Of a stretch of DNA of 64,000 bases, positions 1 to 12,418 are shown piece after piece. Within the stretch, counting starts at the first letter, position 1. Every line of letters begins with the position of its first letter. The notes under the pieces were generated by a model. It was given only the letters and a program-made list of their open reading frames with translations, was not told where the DNA came from and ran no database searches. The position numbers and the translations under genes are program-made. This stretch comes from Diogma glabrata (lineage: Eukaryota > Arthropoda > Insecta > Diptera > Cylindrotomidae). Location of the stretch: the NCBI GenBank assembly GCA_963693315.1, contig OY856186.1:132821841-132885840 (forward strand), in the 5' to 3' direction.

Positions 1-94
1 ATCGAAAACGAAAAAAACAGAAATTGACAAAGCGAAAGCGTGAGAAAAATCACATTGTTTGCGGAACGCGTTGCTGTGATCTCGACTGGTTTAG

Positions 95-430
95 AAACTC
101 CTAAAGAAAAACCAAAAATCCAGTCTTCAGGCGTTAGTATTAAAGGTTTTAATTTCAAACCCAAAATTGTCAAAAAAAATCTTAAGGGGGTTAACTACCA
201 GCAAAGTCTCCGGTCTGAACATCATTCCTCCTATTCTAACAACATTTTCAAAGGAACTTGCACCTTCTCTTACTAAAGTTTTCTACAAATCCTATAGATC
301 TGATATTTCTCTTTCGTGCTAGAAGTTAGCCAATTCATTCCCAAAACGAAACAAAATGTGATATTTCAAATTAAAGACCACAATACCCTTGCTCTCAGTT
401 CTATCTAAAATATATGAGCATTATATTAAT
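95..430 (+). pseudogene. Non-LTR retrotransposon reverse transcriptase fragment (fingers region)
   Basis: Reading frame pieces here match the segment just before the palm of a non-LTR reverse transcriptase. From about 205 the frame gives a proline-rich stretch followed by ELAPSLTKVFYKSYRS, the usual 'leave the linker, enter RT domain 0-2' block. Near 390 another frame gives LLSVLSKIYEHYI, which corresponds to the 'RPI.LLSVLSKI.E' motif. The pieces lie in different frames and a stop follows the first one near 318, so this is a decayed fragment. The catalytic FADD motif is absent. Copying of element RNA into DNA would have been its role. Clade not assignable from this little sequence (Jockey/CR1/L1-like). 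Confidence 0.6.
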
Positions 431-1189
431 ACACACCAGTAATGCCAGATCGGATTGTGATTTTTTTCCATTTATGGGATATTTCATTTAAAACAGGAAA
501 GCGGACAAAAACTTGGCAAGTGCGGGCTTTTTCACAATTAATTGTAGAAGCTTTTTAAATTTTAAACTTATTCAAAATGATCGCAACAACTATTTTTTTA
601 CTATCCTTCCAGAAAGATGTTGATTACTCAATAATTTTGTTTAAATGAATCTGCCATTCATCGCCTTTATAGTATACAGTAAAATCGATGAAATTTCAGC
701 CTTCTGATGTTGATGTTCTGATATTTCTTACGAAAATAGAAACAAAAGTTTCGAAAATCCCACAAGCAATAACATATTTCTGAGTTTCAGGAATATTTTC
801 ACACTACGAGACGAAAAATAAACTCACCTACAATAAGGAACTACAAGATCTTTTCTTGCATCGATGCATTTTGAACATATTAAAAAATATTGTTAAAGTA
901 GTGGATTTTGAAGTTTTTTCCATATAAACATTTGGATTTATATATATGTATTTCTTTTTAATTGTAAGCTTGATGAGAAGTTTTTCCTTAAAGAAACGGT
1001 AAAATCGGTAAGTTTTGATACGGCAACGGGAAATTTATTTTTTAAAGTCTAGCCTCACTGATGCACACATATAAACATTTTTGGAAGACAAATCTGACAG
1101 CCAATACGTTTTTTGAAACAAAAGATCAACAACCGATCGAAACACACCGATTTGCATCCTACAAATGAAAGGCTTAGTCCGAATCAACA
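431..1189. other. AT-rich stretch, nothing recognised
   Basis: No coding frame, palindrome or tandem array that I can support. Short frames are interrupted in all phases. Confidence 0.5.
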
Positions 1190-1345
1190 GTCCCGGGGGT
1201 GTACAATCCACAAAGGTTTAAAAATAGTTCATCAACACCTCAACACGCATGTTGTTGTGGGACCTAGGTCTTAAAAGGTATCTATGTGTGTTGTTGTAAT
1301 TCCTACACAGCGCTTTTTATTAAAAAAAATTTGTTGGACCCCCCC
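1190..1345. repeat. Solo end of dispersed fold-back family D
   Basis: Contains the signature of family D seen four more times in the window: CATCAACACC, then GTTGTTGTGGGACCTAGGTC, then GTGTTGTTGTAATTCCTAC and a TTTTATTAAAAAAA edge. Here only one terminal repeat is present, without the interior or the second terminal repeat. Confidence 0.6.
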
Positions 1346-1369
1346 CCCTAAAACTTTTTCTGTGTGCGC

Positions 1370-1602
1370 CCCTGCACATGTACAATAATGAAGTCTCACC
1401 ATCTTGTGATTGTGGTAATATATCTCAAACTGTAAGGCACATATACTCTGAATGTCCGATTAGGTGCTTCGACGGTGATCTAAATCAGCTACATAATATG
1501 ACCGATCTGGCAATTGATTGGTTGGATTCATTAGATATTAATATTTAACCTGTTAATTTTTAAAATTTTGTTAAATAAAACATACGATTAATAATAATAA
1601 TC
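1370..1602 (+). pseudogene. 3' end of a non-LTR retrotransposon ORF2 with TAA-repeat tail
   Basis: The plus frame ending at the TAA 1546-1548 reads SPSCDCGNISQTVRHI, then ECPIRCFDG, and ends AIDWLDSLDINI. This is the Cys-x-Cys, QT-x-x-HI, ECP, WL..LD signature found at the extreme C-terminus of many insect non-LTR retrotransposon polymerases (zinc-ribbon-like tail after the RT). About 40 nt of 3' UTR follow and the copy ends in a run of TAA units at 1589-1601, a usual kind of 3' tail for RTE/CR1-like elements. The copy is truncated on its 5' side at about 1370, where it abuts a poly-C stretch and the family D repeat. A fossil insertion, not a working gene. Confidence 0.7.
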
Positions 1603-3272
1603 TCCGAATGTAAATCATTATAAATCATTTGCAGCAATAACAAAGAATTAAAAAGGTTGATAGTTTACCAGTTGTAGAGATTCGAATACTGTAAGTGGCA
1701 GAACATTATTTAGGTTGAAGTTTGGAAACATTATATTAAACATATAAACATTATATTAAACATAATTATATTAAACATAATTATACAAAACATAAACATA
1801 CACATTATATAACTACATATACTGGCTGGAAATAAAAAAACGTAGCATACAATTTAACTTTTTGAGTCAAGTTTTTTTTAAATTAACCTTCACCAGGTCA
1901 GTGGCATATTTTTATTGATAAGACCATTTGTATGGATATGTAGCAACATGCTAGCTTGTATTTTTCACAGTTATTATTATTATATTTAGTTGATATTAAA
2001 TGTATTTTAGACCGTTGGCTTAAAAATTACTTTTTGATAGCAGTTTTTAATAAAACCTAGAATTTAGCCTTTGTAACTGTTGTGTCACATTAAAAAAAAA
2101 ACAAATAGATTGTACTAGCAATTAACGTTATTTATCACAGTTGTGTAATCTTTTTTTAGTTCAAAATAGACCGGATCGACAAATTTGCATATTCCACAAT
2201 TATTTCATTTTTAATTCATAAAAACTTTTAATACAATATTGACTAACTTTTTAATATATTCAGTTCATTGTAATTGCGATGGGAAAATTTCCATGGAATC
2301 TGTTAAGATACTGAGAAAAAAGTGAGCTATATAGCTTCGCAGCTTGATTCACTGCAGTTTCTAGGAAATGTGGCTGAAATAAACACAACTTTAATGATTT
2401 GTCTTTTAGAGAAAATCAAAACAGCCTTCCATCGTGTGCTTAGTACAACTGAAAAACAAGAACATCATAAATGTCCCAATAATTTAAGGTCCAAACACCC
2501 AGTTGTAGAACACTTACTTTTCACAACGATTAATTTAATAGAGTGGAAAAATTGTGGAATTCATTGTCCTTTTCTGTTTTTCCCCGATAAATTCACCCCT
2601 CAAACATATAATGAAAATGGTAATCACAATTTTAAAAAATGAATCTAGCTATTTCCATATCCTTATTTGATTCCTCCCAAATTCCTTCCTTTTCTAGTTG
2701 AAATGATATCCTCAGATATTCGGAAAGTCTAAATAATAAATATTTCATATTTTGTGTGATAAAAATGTCCAACTAAATCACAAAAAAAATTATTGTCATA
2801 ACAATCTCATCTTTCGAGGTTTATTTAAAAAATAAATTGTTTCACGCAATATAACAGTAGTTGAATAAAGCATAAAGTTAATAAGTATTTCCATTAACAA
2901 AATCTACTTTGGCCTTATATCATGCATTTTTCATTTCGAAATTTACTTTTTTTAAATTAATTATATCTAATTTTCACGTAAACATTACGAGCGGTTACCC
3001 CAACTACACCATTCTTTTCATGTACGGCTGTTGAATCAATTTCAAATTTCGATTCGTCACATCGCCCCGCGGCGAGATTGAGAAAACTGCATTTCGATGG
3101 GAAATGGAAGATGTTTTTTTTTTTAGTGTAGTTTAAATTAAAGAATTGATATAACTACAAAGTCTAAAGATAATTCTGTGTCACAATCCAATGATAATAA
3201 CAAAAAAGCACCTCTATATGCTTTTTAAACTGCAAGATTTTGTTTCCTAACTAAATATAGTATAATAACAAG
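1603..3272. other. AT-rich intergenic stretch
   Basis: Nothing supported as coding. A 106-codon frame at 2322-2642 starts with GTG, has no recognisable motif and was rejected. A short more GC-rich patch lies at 3050-3110. Confidence 0.5.
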
Positions 3273-3285
3273 TAAGTATATAGTT

Positions 3286-3633
3286 AAAAAAAAAATTCGA
3301 TGGGTTTTGCCGCTGGTACTTGGCGAAACATGATGAATAATTGTAAATAAAATTCCTTGTTGTAGTATTCCGCAATTGAGTTTTTATTATTGATAAGTTA
3401 ACTAATTTGACTATATTTAATTTAAATGCTCGATCCGATTTCGATTATAACATCATCCTTAAGAGCTTACAAAAAACTGTTTGTTTTAGTTTTTAGTTTT
3501 TTGTAAGCTCCTGAGAATGATGTTATAATCGAAATCGGATCGAGCACATAAATTGAATATAGTCAAATTAGTTAATTTATCAATAATAAAAACTCAATTG
3601 CAAAATACTACAACAAGGAATTTTATTTACAAT
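3286..3633. mobile_element. 348-bp hairpin insertion flanked by 13-bp direct repeats
   Basis: The 13-mer TAAGTATATAGTT occurs at 3273-3285 and again at 3634-3646, exactly flanking this block, so it looks like a target-site duplication. Inside, about 3341-3480 and 3500-3633 are reverse complements (for example GCTCGATCCGATTTCG against CGAAATCGGATCGAGC), with a loop near 3480-3500. The left edge starts with a run of A and then TTGCCGCTGGTACTTGGCG, a motif found again in reverse at about 54350. No coding capacity; a non-autonomous element. Confidence 0.75.
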
Positions 3634-3646
3634 TAAGTATATAGTT

Positions 3647-3966
3647 GTAAAAAGATATGGTCTATTCATTCGAAATGCAGTTGTCTTACCCTCGCCCCGA
3701 AGGCGAATCGAACACCGCAATTGATTTAACAGTTGTACAGTTACAGAACGGTATAGTTGAGGCAACAGCACGAAATTTTTATGTGAAAATTAAATATAGT
3801 TCACCCAATTTCAGATACTTCTATTTTAAAACGAATGAGACCAAATTAAATTTGTTTCATGGAAATAGTTAATAACTTTATTCAACTTCTATTGCATGAA
3901 ACACTTTTTATTTGAAGCCAACCTCTTTTTGTTGTCAGAAAAAATGTACCTAGTTGTTACACTAAT
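3647..3966. other. Unassigned sequence
   Basis: A 71-codon open frame (3657-3872) shows no motif and no neighbour support. Nothing else seen. Confidence 0.4.
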
Positions 3967-5460
3967 ACAAAAAATATGGAGGGGCTGAACACTCAAGCTC
4001 TGAGATATAAAGACTTCGGTCTGGGTTAAGGATTTTGATATAGTTTTCGGCAAAAATCTTAGGACATGGTTTTTAGTTTTGGACAGCGATGTATATCAAA
4101 CATAACTTTTTGTTAAAGTACATGTATTTTTTATCTCTGTTTAGATATGTATTACAAAACTAACACGAAACATCAATACGTTGTCGGAAAATTATAACAG
4201 ATCATAAATTAACATAATTTAGTGAAAAGATTATGCAAGCAGCAAACTTCTCAAAAACCCCTCCATTTAGTGTTTCGCGAAAATATTTCAAAATCACAAA
4301 TTCATATTTCTTTCAAAATTCCAAAAATATTGTAAAACTAAATAAAATCAAAAATTCAAACTTTTTTCAAACAAAATTCTAAAAATATTTCAAAAATTAT
4401 TTACAAAATCAAAGATTAAAACTTTTTTCAAGAACTCTAAAAATATTGCATAAATTATAACAAAATCAAAAATTGTAACTTTTTCCAAAATTTTAAAAAT
4501 TATTATAAAATCAAAAATTTAAAATTTTCAAAATTCGTAAAATATGCCAAAAGTTCTTACAAAATCAAAAATTGATTCTAAAAATATGTATAAAATTCAA
4601 AAATTCTATTTTTTTTTTTCAAAATTCTAAAAATTATTCAAAAACTAAAATAAAATCAAAATTGAAACTTTTTCTAGATTCTAATAATATTCCAAAAATT
4701 CAAAAATTTAAACTTTTTCCGAAATTCTAAAACTATTGCAAAAATTATAACAATATCAAAAATTGAAACTTTTTCCAAAATTATTAAAATTATAATAAAA
4801 TCAAAAATTTAAAATTTTTCAAAATTCTAAAAATATTCCAAAAAGTCTTACAAAAACAAAAATTGAAACTTTTTTCAAAATTCTAAAAATATACATATAT
4901 ATAAAATTCAAAAATTTTTTTTCAAAATTCTAAAAATATTCTAAAAATTAGATTAAAATCAAATATTTAAACTTTTTCTAAATTCTAATAATTTTCCAAA
5001 AATTCTTAAAAATTCAAAAATTTAAACTTTTTCCGAAATTCTAAAAATATTCCAAAAATTATAACAATATCAAAAGTTGAAACTTTTTTCAAAATTATAA
5101 AAATTATAATAAAATCAAAAATTTAAAATTTTTCAAAATTCCAAAAATATTTCAAAAACTATAACAAATTCAAAAATTTCCATGTTCAATTATATATACG
5201 TAAACAAGCAGCAAAAATTTTTATTTTTAAATTATCTAAAAAAATAAACGAAATCATTTTTTGACACACTTTGACAAACTTATAATGCAATCAAATTCTC
5301 AATAATAATAATTTCAGGTTCAATATACATTTCATTTCATACAAATAACTAATTTTATTTTTTTCTTAAAAATAAATGAAAATCATTCTTTTGACACACT
5401 TGACATTATTTTTTGACTAGCTTATATATTATTTTTGACAAAACACGATCTTGGCAGTAT
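3967..5460 (+). repeat. Single arm of the giant palindromic repeat family
   Basis: Begins with AAATATGGAGGGGCTGAA and ACTTCGGTCTGGGTTAAGG, continues for about 900 bases as degenerate units of AATTCTAAAAATATTCCAAA / TCAAAAATTTAAAC type, and ends in the TTTTGACACACTTGAC ... AAACTTATAATGC block (5255-5450). The same order of three blocks forms each half of the 33.3-39.5 kb palindrome, so this is one arm without its mirror partner. Non-coding. Confidence 0.7.
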
Positions 5461-6296
5461 TTTGTTCGATTTATTTTAATTTATGTAATAACTTATTATT
5501 AATATCAACTTTTAGGCGCAAATTATTGTTTTTTGTAATTACATATCATAAATCTTACTTACATAAGCTTACAACTCCTAAAAACAAATGATGAAAATTT
5601 TGACGAAAAAGTACTAATTTTGATTTTTCTTGTCACGATTATTTTTTTAGCACAAGAAGAAAATTAGGAATTTTTCGTCATCTTTATTATTTATGTTTTT
5701 TACAAATTACGAAAATTTACAAGTTCTTTTTCAAAATATCATGAGAACTATACGTTTTAAGAAAAAAATTATTTGGACCTTTTTTGTAGAGAATTCGAAT
5801 TAAATCCTACAAAAATGCTTATATGACTTATTTAATTCTAAATATTTTATGAGATATTTGAAAACATCTACGATTTTATCGAAAATCAACTTCGATGATT
5901 TTGCGGCACGTGTTCTTTTGATTTAAAAAAAAATACACTCGTGGTTTTTTAACCCCAAAGAATTTTTTTTAGGAGGAGGCATCTCAGAAAATTTAATTTT
6001 TAACGACCAGTCTAATGCATACATTATTCATAAATTATTACAAATGAGAAACTAATCGTATTATAGTTCTGATCTGTTGACCTTTTTTTTGGTCTAACGA
6101 TAAAAGGTGGTATATGTTTTAATTATTTCCATTTAATTTTTTTTTAATTAATTTATGTATATAATAATTATATCATAATTAAAGAAATTAAAGTGATAGC
6201 TAAGTTTCATAAAGTTGTAAAATATTCTAACGAAATCTAAAACATCTAAATATATGTACAGTAAAACTGGTAAACATAAATGAAATTTATCTCAAG
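5461..6296. other. AT-rich stretch, nothing recognised
   Basis: No supported gene, palindrome or array. Confidence 0.5.
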
Positions 6297-6379
6297 GTGT
6301 TTGACCTAATTTTTCGAAACCGGTGTATTAATTTGTTTTTATTGATTTTTTTATTGCTTTGTTTTGTATCATTTCCTAA

Positions 6380-6871
6380 TTGTCAAATTGTTTTTGGTGC
6401 GATCGTCCAGCAGAAAATAATGATGAGATGTTATCGTGTATGTTTTGCTGTAATATCTTTCATACAGTACGTTGTGGAGGCTTAACTGAGGAGGCTTGTG
6501 CTGCAATTAAGATCGTCAAAAATTTGAAATTCGTTTGTGATGACTGCATTGACCATGGTGTTTGTAAATTTTCAAAGCCAACCAATATTGATCAATCATC
6601 AAAATCCACACAGATATCTCCGTCAATCGATACAGCCGGTACATATGGTTTAGGCTTAAGGGATCTAATAAGTAAAATTGATACATTAACTGCTGATGTT
6701 GCTACAATCAAGAGTGTTGTTGAGCAAAGAAATGTTTCTCCAAACACAATTAATGAACCATCTACTTTAAGTCCTAAAAGAAAGAAGCATGCTACACTGA
6801 AAGAAAAGATTGCTCAATTCAAGTATAATAGGTATAAGATTATGCATAATAGTTGCTTAAATGTGTGCTAA
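6380..6871 (+). pseudogene. PHD-finger ORF1-like protein of a non-LTR retrotransposon (5' end missing)
   Basis: The frame encodes a C4HC3 PHD pattern with even spacing: Cys 4 and 7, Cys 20 and 23, His 28 and Cys 32, Cys 53 and 56 (numbered from codon 6380). A heptad-like stretch around residues 90-112 (LRDLISKIDTLTADV) could form a coiled coil, and a basic tail follows (SPKRKKHATLKEK). PHD fingers followed by a coiled coil are known from ORF1 proteins of CR1-like insect retrotransposons, which bind element RNA. There is no in-frame ATG before the first zinc ligands: an in-frame TAA (6377-6379) sits directly upstream, so the true start is lost or in an upstream exon. The frame ends at TAA 6869-6871. 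No partner ORF2 adjoins it. A cellular PHD protein remains possible. Confidence 0.5.
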
Positions 6872-6879
6872 GCATAACT

Positions 6880-9172
6880 ATTCTCAATTTATTCTCATTT
6901 GAAGAATAAAGCGCTAATAATTTGTTAATTTTTATAATTCTAAAATTGAGAATATACAACATGATTCAAGCAAATACAGTTGCTTGTTTAAAGTATATTA
7001 TTCTCAAGATGATAAATCTTTGATTTATAAAATCATAAACCGTTTTCAAAACTATACACCATTTGAGAATATATTTAATATTTTTAAGAATACTTGATTC
7101 AATGTGAATTAAAAACTATTAATCTTTTTTGAGTTCTAAATTCATTTTGAGAAAAAGCATACTAAGTACGAGAATATCCTTCGATGAAATTTGCTAGATT
7201 TTGACTAAATTAAACTAATTTTGAGAATATCTTATCTACTTTCAAGAATAAAATATTGCAAAATATTCTTAAAACAAGCACAATAATTCTCAAGTTGAAC
7301 CATTTATTTATCAGCTGGCGCAAGATTTGAGTGAAAAATGCATTGGTTGAGAAAACGTAGAACGATCTTTAGTGATCTTATTTTACAATAATGAGAGGAT
7401 TTGATATTATCTTCCAGTGCAGACAAAATCAATTAAGAAATTAAAACACATAATTTTATTTAATATTATTTTACCTACACTTTATTCACAAATATTGTTT
7501 TTATTATATAAAAAAATTATATTCATTAGTAAATAATTTATATTTGAATTGACTAACTTATAAATACACAAACCAAAGAATAGTCGTTTAAGTAAATTAA
7601 TAGGTAAAAGTAAAACTAATCAAATAAACTTCAAGCGGAATAACTTTACTTTAACTTAATTTTAACAATTTAAAATACAATCCTAACATTTAAATTATTC
7701 CATTTTTGAATATTCGAATTAAATTTAAATAAAAATTAAAACACTTTAAAAATTTCAGATTATTAAAATTAAAAATTATAGAGCACAAGTATATAAAAAA
7801 AGCTAAATTATAAATAATATTATCAAATTTACCATATTTAAAATTCTGTTGATCTTGTTTATTCTAGTTTTGATCCAATTAATTTGTGTCTGCTAATTTC
7901 TATCATGGAATCGGACCAATGATGAAATTGATTTTCCCAATTACGATTTTGTCCTCAGTAGAGTAGCTCTAAATAGCAGTGTAATTTCGTTGATCAATGA
8001 TTGAAGCACTATACAAGTAGTTTTAATCTAGAAAATAAGCAAATGTTTTTGCATTAATATAATGTTATTCATATAAAGTAAATATTCATACCTGATCAAT
8101 TTATCCGGTGTTTTGAAAGATTTTTTTAGCATTCAGATGTTTAACATGATTTTATAAACTTGATTGGTAACCTCCAATTAGACTTTTGCATAAAAAAACA
8201 AAGTCTCACTCTACATCATATCAGTCTATAATAAATAAAAATGTTTATAAAAACTCAATCAAATATTTTAAAATATAAACAATTTTTAGGAAATAGTTAC
8301 AATAAAGCATAACAAAAACACTTGCGTTTAGCTTAATAAAACTCCTGTCAAGCTACTACAAATGATATTGAAATAGGAAAAATAAATTTAAATATAATAA
8401 TATTAATGATTATTAACCAGTATTAATTCCAAGATGTTTCCTAACTAGGCGACCGTGGCGAAAACCATATCAATTCGCTTTTAATTGTTTACTTGGAATA
8501 AAACATCGTGTTAATGATAATATTATTTTTCATATGAAATCAAAAATCTTTTATACTTATTTTTTATTTAATTTTTTATACTTATTTGAAAAAAAAACAC
8601 TTAGAAAAACAATTAAGAAAGCACCATTCCTTTCTGCGCACTTCAATGAGGTTTTCTCCTGGGGCACTCAGTTTGAAAAAAATTACAACTAACACTGATT
8701 AATTTATATCATAATATAGGTAAAATATGTTAATGAAATATAATAATAATCATGATAATCACTATTGACTATTTACATACCGTAAATTATACATACAACT
8801 TATTTCCTCCATATTTTGCACAATGAATAACACTTTTCAGTACACAGTTTATATAACGTTTCGATATCTTAAAATTTAAACTTAAACTAAACCAGAATAA
8901 TGTGAATAAAATACTTTCAATAGCATTTGCAACTAAATTTTTTATGGTCCAATTACTCCTATTAACAATATTATTCTCAAAATAAGCAAGAAAAAATCGT
9001 ATCAAATAAGTATTATTTTCTCAATTTAAGTAAATCAGTCAAAAACGTGAATGAATCATAAATCTTATTCTCATATTGATCTCAATATACACGAATCAAG
9101 AACCATTTTGCACAATGGATTACTTATATGAAGAAAAACTATTCAGGAATTATGAATTTCAATTTTTACGGA
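6880..9172. repeat. TTGAGAAT/ATTCTCAA-rich element, left part
   Basis: Between 6880 and 7290 the motif GAGAAT or its complement occurs at least eight times, usually as TTGAGAATA or ATTCTCAA. A second cluster lies at 8970-9080 and resumes at 11950-12110 after the 9173-11913 insertion. Such dense short motifs near both ends resemble subterminal transposase-binding repeats of a DNA transposon. I found no transposase and no convincing terminal inverted repeat; the rest is AT-rich and non-coding. Confidence 0.4.
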
Positions 9173-11913
9173 ATAGGGTTTCTGAAAAACAGTGTTTTTA
9201 AAAAACAGCTGTTTTAAAATTTTGAAAAACAGCTGTTTTACTATTTTTCATGTTTCATGAAAGCTTATATGGTTACATTTTAATATAAATTTTATTTTTT
9301 ATAATGATATGTTCAAGCTACAAGCGCTGATAATGACGTAGTAGAAAGGTGTAAATTTGTTTTTGTACAGAAGTTTGCATACACTGAAAATACTCTTCCC
9401 GCATCCACAGAATCAAAGAATATTCATATGTAGTATCAAAAATCTTCTATAAATTTTCTTTTGGTTTGCCTGTAGTTTAGAGATAAAAAATAGAGAAAAT
9501 TTAGTGTTTGTTCACTTGAAATTGTCTTATCTAGGAGAGTCTTAGTGGTTCATTTTTCTGAAGCAATACATTAAGTTCTCTTTGTACAGTTAAAATTCAC
9601 TTGTATGAATTATCGCTAGTTATTTTAATAATTTCTACATCATTTACGCAAAAAAAAGATGCCACCATACCTGCAAAAACTATTGTAGCTCTGGATAGCG
9701 TAATCGTAGGGTTTTTATAGGGCTGCGTAATAAAATACTGACCTTCGCACTCCAACGTTTATCAATTCGAATCTTCAAATTATCTATCAACTTCTTATTA
9801 ATTTCACTATTCATTAAAGAGAATAAATTTTAATATTGTGTGTGTGCTCATCAGTGTTGAATCTTATCTGCTAAGATCCTCAACAGCTAGTTTTAAGTTT
9901 CTAGTAAACAGCTTCTTTAGTAAATCTTTTCACGCATCTACGTTGTCGACCAAATCTAAATATGTCTTAAACTCCAATAAAGTCTTTATCAATCGCCCTT
10001 TGTTAGGATTGGGTTCTAGCGAGTCTTTGAATAAAAAACATAATTTTGAATAGTTGACAGTTTCATGTATTTGATGAGCTTGTAGGTGTTTTTATATAAA
10101 TCATGGTGGTCGATGTTTTCTTCATTCTCACTATCGATTACTTCAACATTTTTGAAGTAAAACTTCTTTAGGCGCGTTATAAGAATTTTGCAACGGAAGT
10201 ACAAAAAACGAATATAATTTTCGGCAAATATACGATACAATCCGATTATGACACACATATTTTAAATATTCACTGGGTTTTGGTGCATTATAGAAATAGT
10301 TCATATTTTTCGATGCCTAAAAATTTAACAGAAATTCAATTAAAAAAACATAATTTTGAATTAAATTTAATGATTTTCAATCCGAATTTTTGGAGTTTTT
10401 TCATTTAATTTAATATCAATTTTCAAAATATTATATGTCTGCTCCATTTTTGTTTGCAATGGATGCTTAGACTCGTAAATTAATAAAAATGGCAGCATAT
10501 TAGGCTTCTTTAAAGGCAGAGAAATAAGTTGTCGCAAATAAATCTTGGTAAATGGCATATATAATGAAATATAAGATGACAAAAAGCACCGTTTTAAAAT
10601 TTGAGCAAAATCGAATAACTGGTTCAGGAATGGAAGCATGTTTGGTGGATCTTTTTGGTTTGTATCTTCAAGTCATTCATTTGTTATTGTATTTTTTATT
10701 CACTTATGCAGTCTCGTACTAAATGTTATATGAGTTGGATGTGTCGATTGTAGATGGTGGTCATTGTGGTCATGGTGGCCATGGTGGTCATGGTGGTCAT
10801 GGTAGTCATGGTAGTCATGGTTGTAATAGTGGTCATGGTGGTCATAGTGGTAATGGTGATCACGGTGGTTATGGTGATCACGGTGGTCACGGTGGTCATG
10901 GTGGTCATGGTGTTCATTGTGGTCATGGTGGTCATGGTAGTCATGGTGGTCATGGTGGTCATGGTGATCATAGTGGTCATGGTGGTCACGGTGGTAATGG
11001 TGGTCATGATGGTAATGGTGTTCACGGTGGTCATGATGGTCATGTTGGTCATGGTGGTCATGTTGATCAAAGTGGTTATGGTAGTCATGGTGGTCACGGT
11101 GGTCATGGTGTTAATGGTGCTCATGATAGTCATGATGTTCATGGTGGTGTCACGGTGGTCATGGTGGTCATGGTGTTTAGAGTTTGCACCCCGAGCTTTC
11201 CTGGGAGGGAAAAAATATTTGTGTTGATTAAATTTGTATTTTTAAATAAACAAATGAGTGCGTGTAATCTTTGCACGCGGTTAAAATAAATTTCTTTGGC
11301 TACTTTGGCAGGTATTAATAAAAAGATGAAATATAAAATAAATATGTCATATTGCAATTTAGAGTTGCATTTCTTGATAATATAATTTACTGTGTAATAA
11401 AAAGCAATATTTACATAATGTATTACAAAGTCAATTCAATTATTAGCATAATTGAAATATGAAATTAGAGGTTTATGACAAATTTGCAACTTTCAATTTA
11501 ATTGTGCTCATAGTTTTTTCTCCTTTTCATCAAAATCTTCGTGCAAAAGTTTAATTAAAGATCTTGCATTAGCGGGCAATTTAAATCCATCCAATTTCTG
11601 AAAATGGTTGATGTTTATCTTGTTGTTTTTTATTGTTTTTTCCATTTTAACAGAGATGGTAAAGAGAAGAAATATAAAACTGTTGCGTCTTGTTTAATAT
11701 AAAATTGCGGGGTTAAAACGGACTTTCAAATAAATTTTCATTGAACGACGAACGCATGGAAGAAAATGAGATTTGCAATTTTTTTTGCGAGAATTCAAAT
11801 TTAAATTTAAAAACACAAAAAACAGTAAAACAGCCTTTTTCAAAAATTCCAGATTTTTTTTCCAAAATACAGCTGTTTTACTGTTACTGTTAAACAGGAA
11901 TCAGAAACCCTAT
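9173..11913. mobile_element. 2.7-kb DNA element with TAGGGTTTCTGA termini
   Basis: TAGGGTTTCTGA at the left edge is mirrored by TCAGAAACCCTA at the right edge, and both ends continue with imperfect repeats of AACAGCTGTTTTA. Short T/C-AGGG termini are common in hAT-like transposons, but I do not see a matching 8-bp target duplication. Inside are several short frames without recognisable motifs (9838-10639) and the GGTCATGGT minisatellite. The element interrupts the surrounding TTGAGAAT-rich region. Non-autonomous or decayed. Confidence 0.55.
10754..11180. repeat. 9-bp minisatellite (GGTCATGGT)n
   Basis: About 47 degenerate copies of a 9-base unit GGTCATGGT with single-base variants (GTT, AGT, GAT, CAC). 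Because the unit is a multiple of three, it leaves open frames on both strands: Gly-His-Gly repeats in one plus frame, Met-Val-Val in another and Met-Thr-Thr on the minus strand. Translation in several frames at once, with substitutions that ignore codon meaning, marks it as a repeat rather than a gene. Confidence 0.9.
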
Positions 11914-12418
11914 CACAGATTCATAAATTAATAATAATAAATTTGTCTAAATTTGAGAAAATAATTCTGTCAAAACTAACGAAATTTATCAATATCGGTT
12001 CAAGAAATCAGTTTTCTACATTTGATACTAAATTTTTTACTCGGATTGAGAATAAATATATTACAATTTCATCGATCTTTTGTAAGTTGAATTTGAGAAT
12101 AAAGTTCTTCAAATAATTAGAATAATGCATAAACGTAGCATAATTGATTTAAATGTTGTAACTTATTAATCCACGAATTTGAAATTATTAGTCTTATTTT
12201 GTGAAATTGTTAAATTACTAAAACTGATCTATTTGATCTCAATTTAAGCATAAAATTCTTTTTTTAAGTAGTTAAGTCTTAAATTTTCATCAATTTTGAT
12301 TTTCTGTTATTAAGAATTGGTTTTACTCAATAATAGAATAGGATTTCTCTCAGTGTAGCAAAAGCACATACTCCAATGTTACTGATTTAAATGAGAACTT
12401 ATCGAATGCAACGACATC
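11914..12418. repeat. TTGAGAAT-rich element, right part
   Basis: Continues the motif cluster of the left part (for example 12048 and 12095) after the inserted element. The end at about 12360 is not bounded by a clear terminal repeat. Confidence 0.35.

Noticed and set aside
2322..2642. 106-codon plus-strand frame
   Set aside because: GTG start, no motif, no neighbour or homologue that I recognise.
3657..3872. 71-codon frame beside a hairpin
   Set aside because: No motif; composition fits chance.
10016..10639. Minus-strand frames of 80 and 90 codons inside the TAGGG element
   Set aside because: Could be transposase remnants but show no DDE, BED or dimerisation motif that I can point to; not called as genes.
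10723..11289. Gly/His-rich protein of 188 codons
   Set aside because: Direct product of the 9-bp minisatellite; equally open in other frames and on the other strand, and located inside a transposon.
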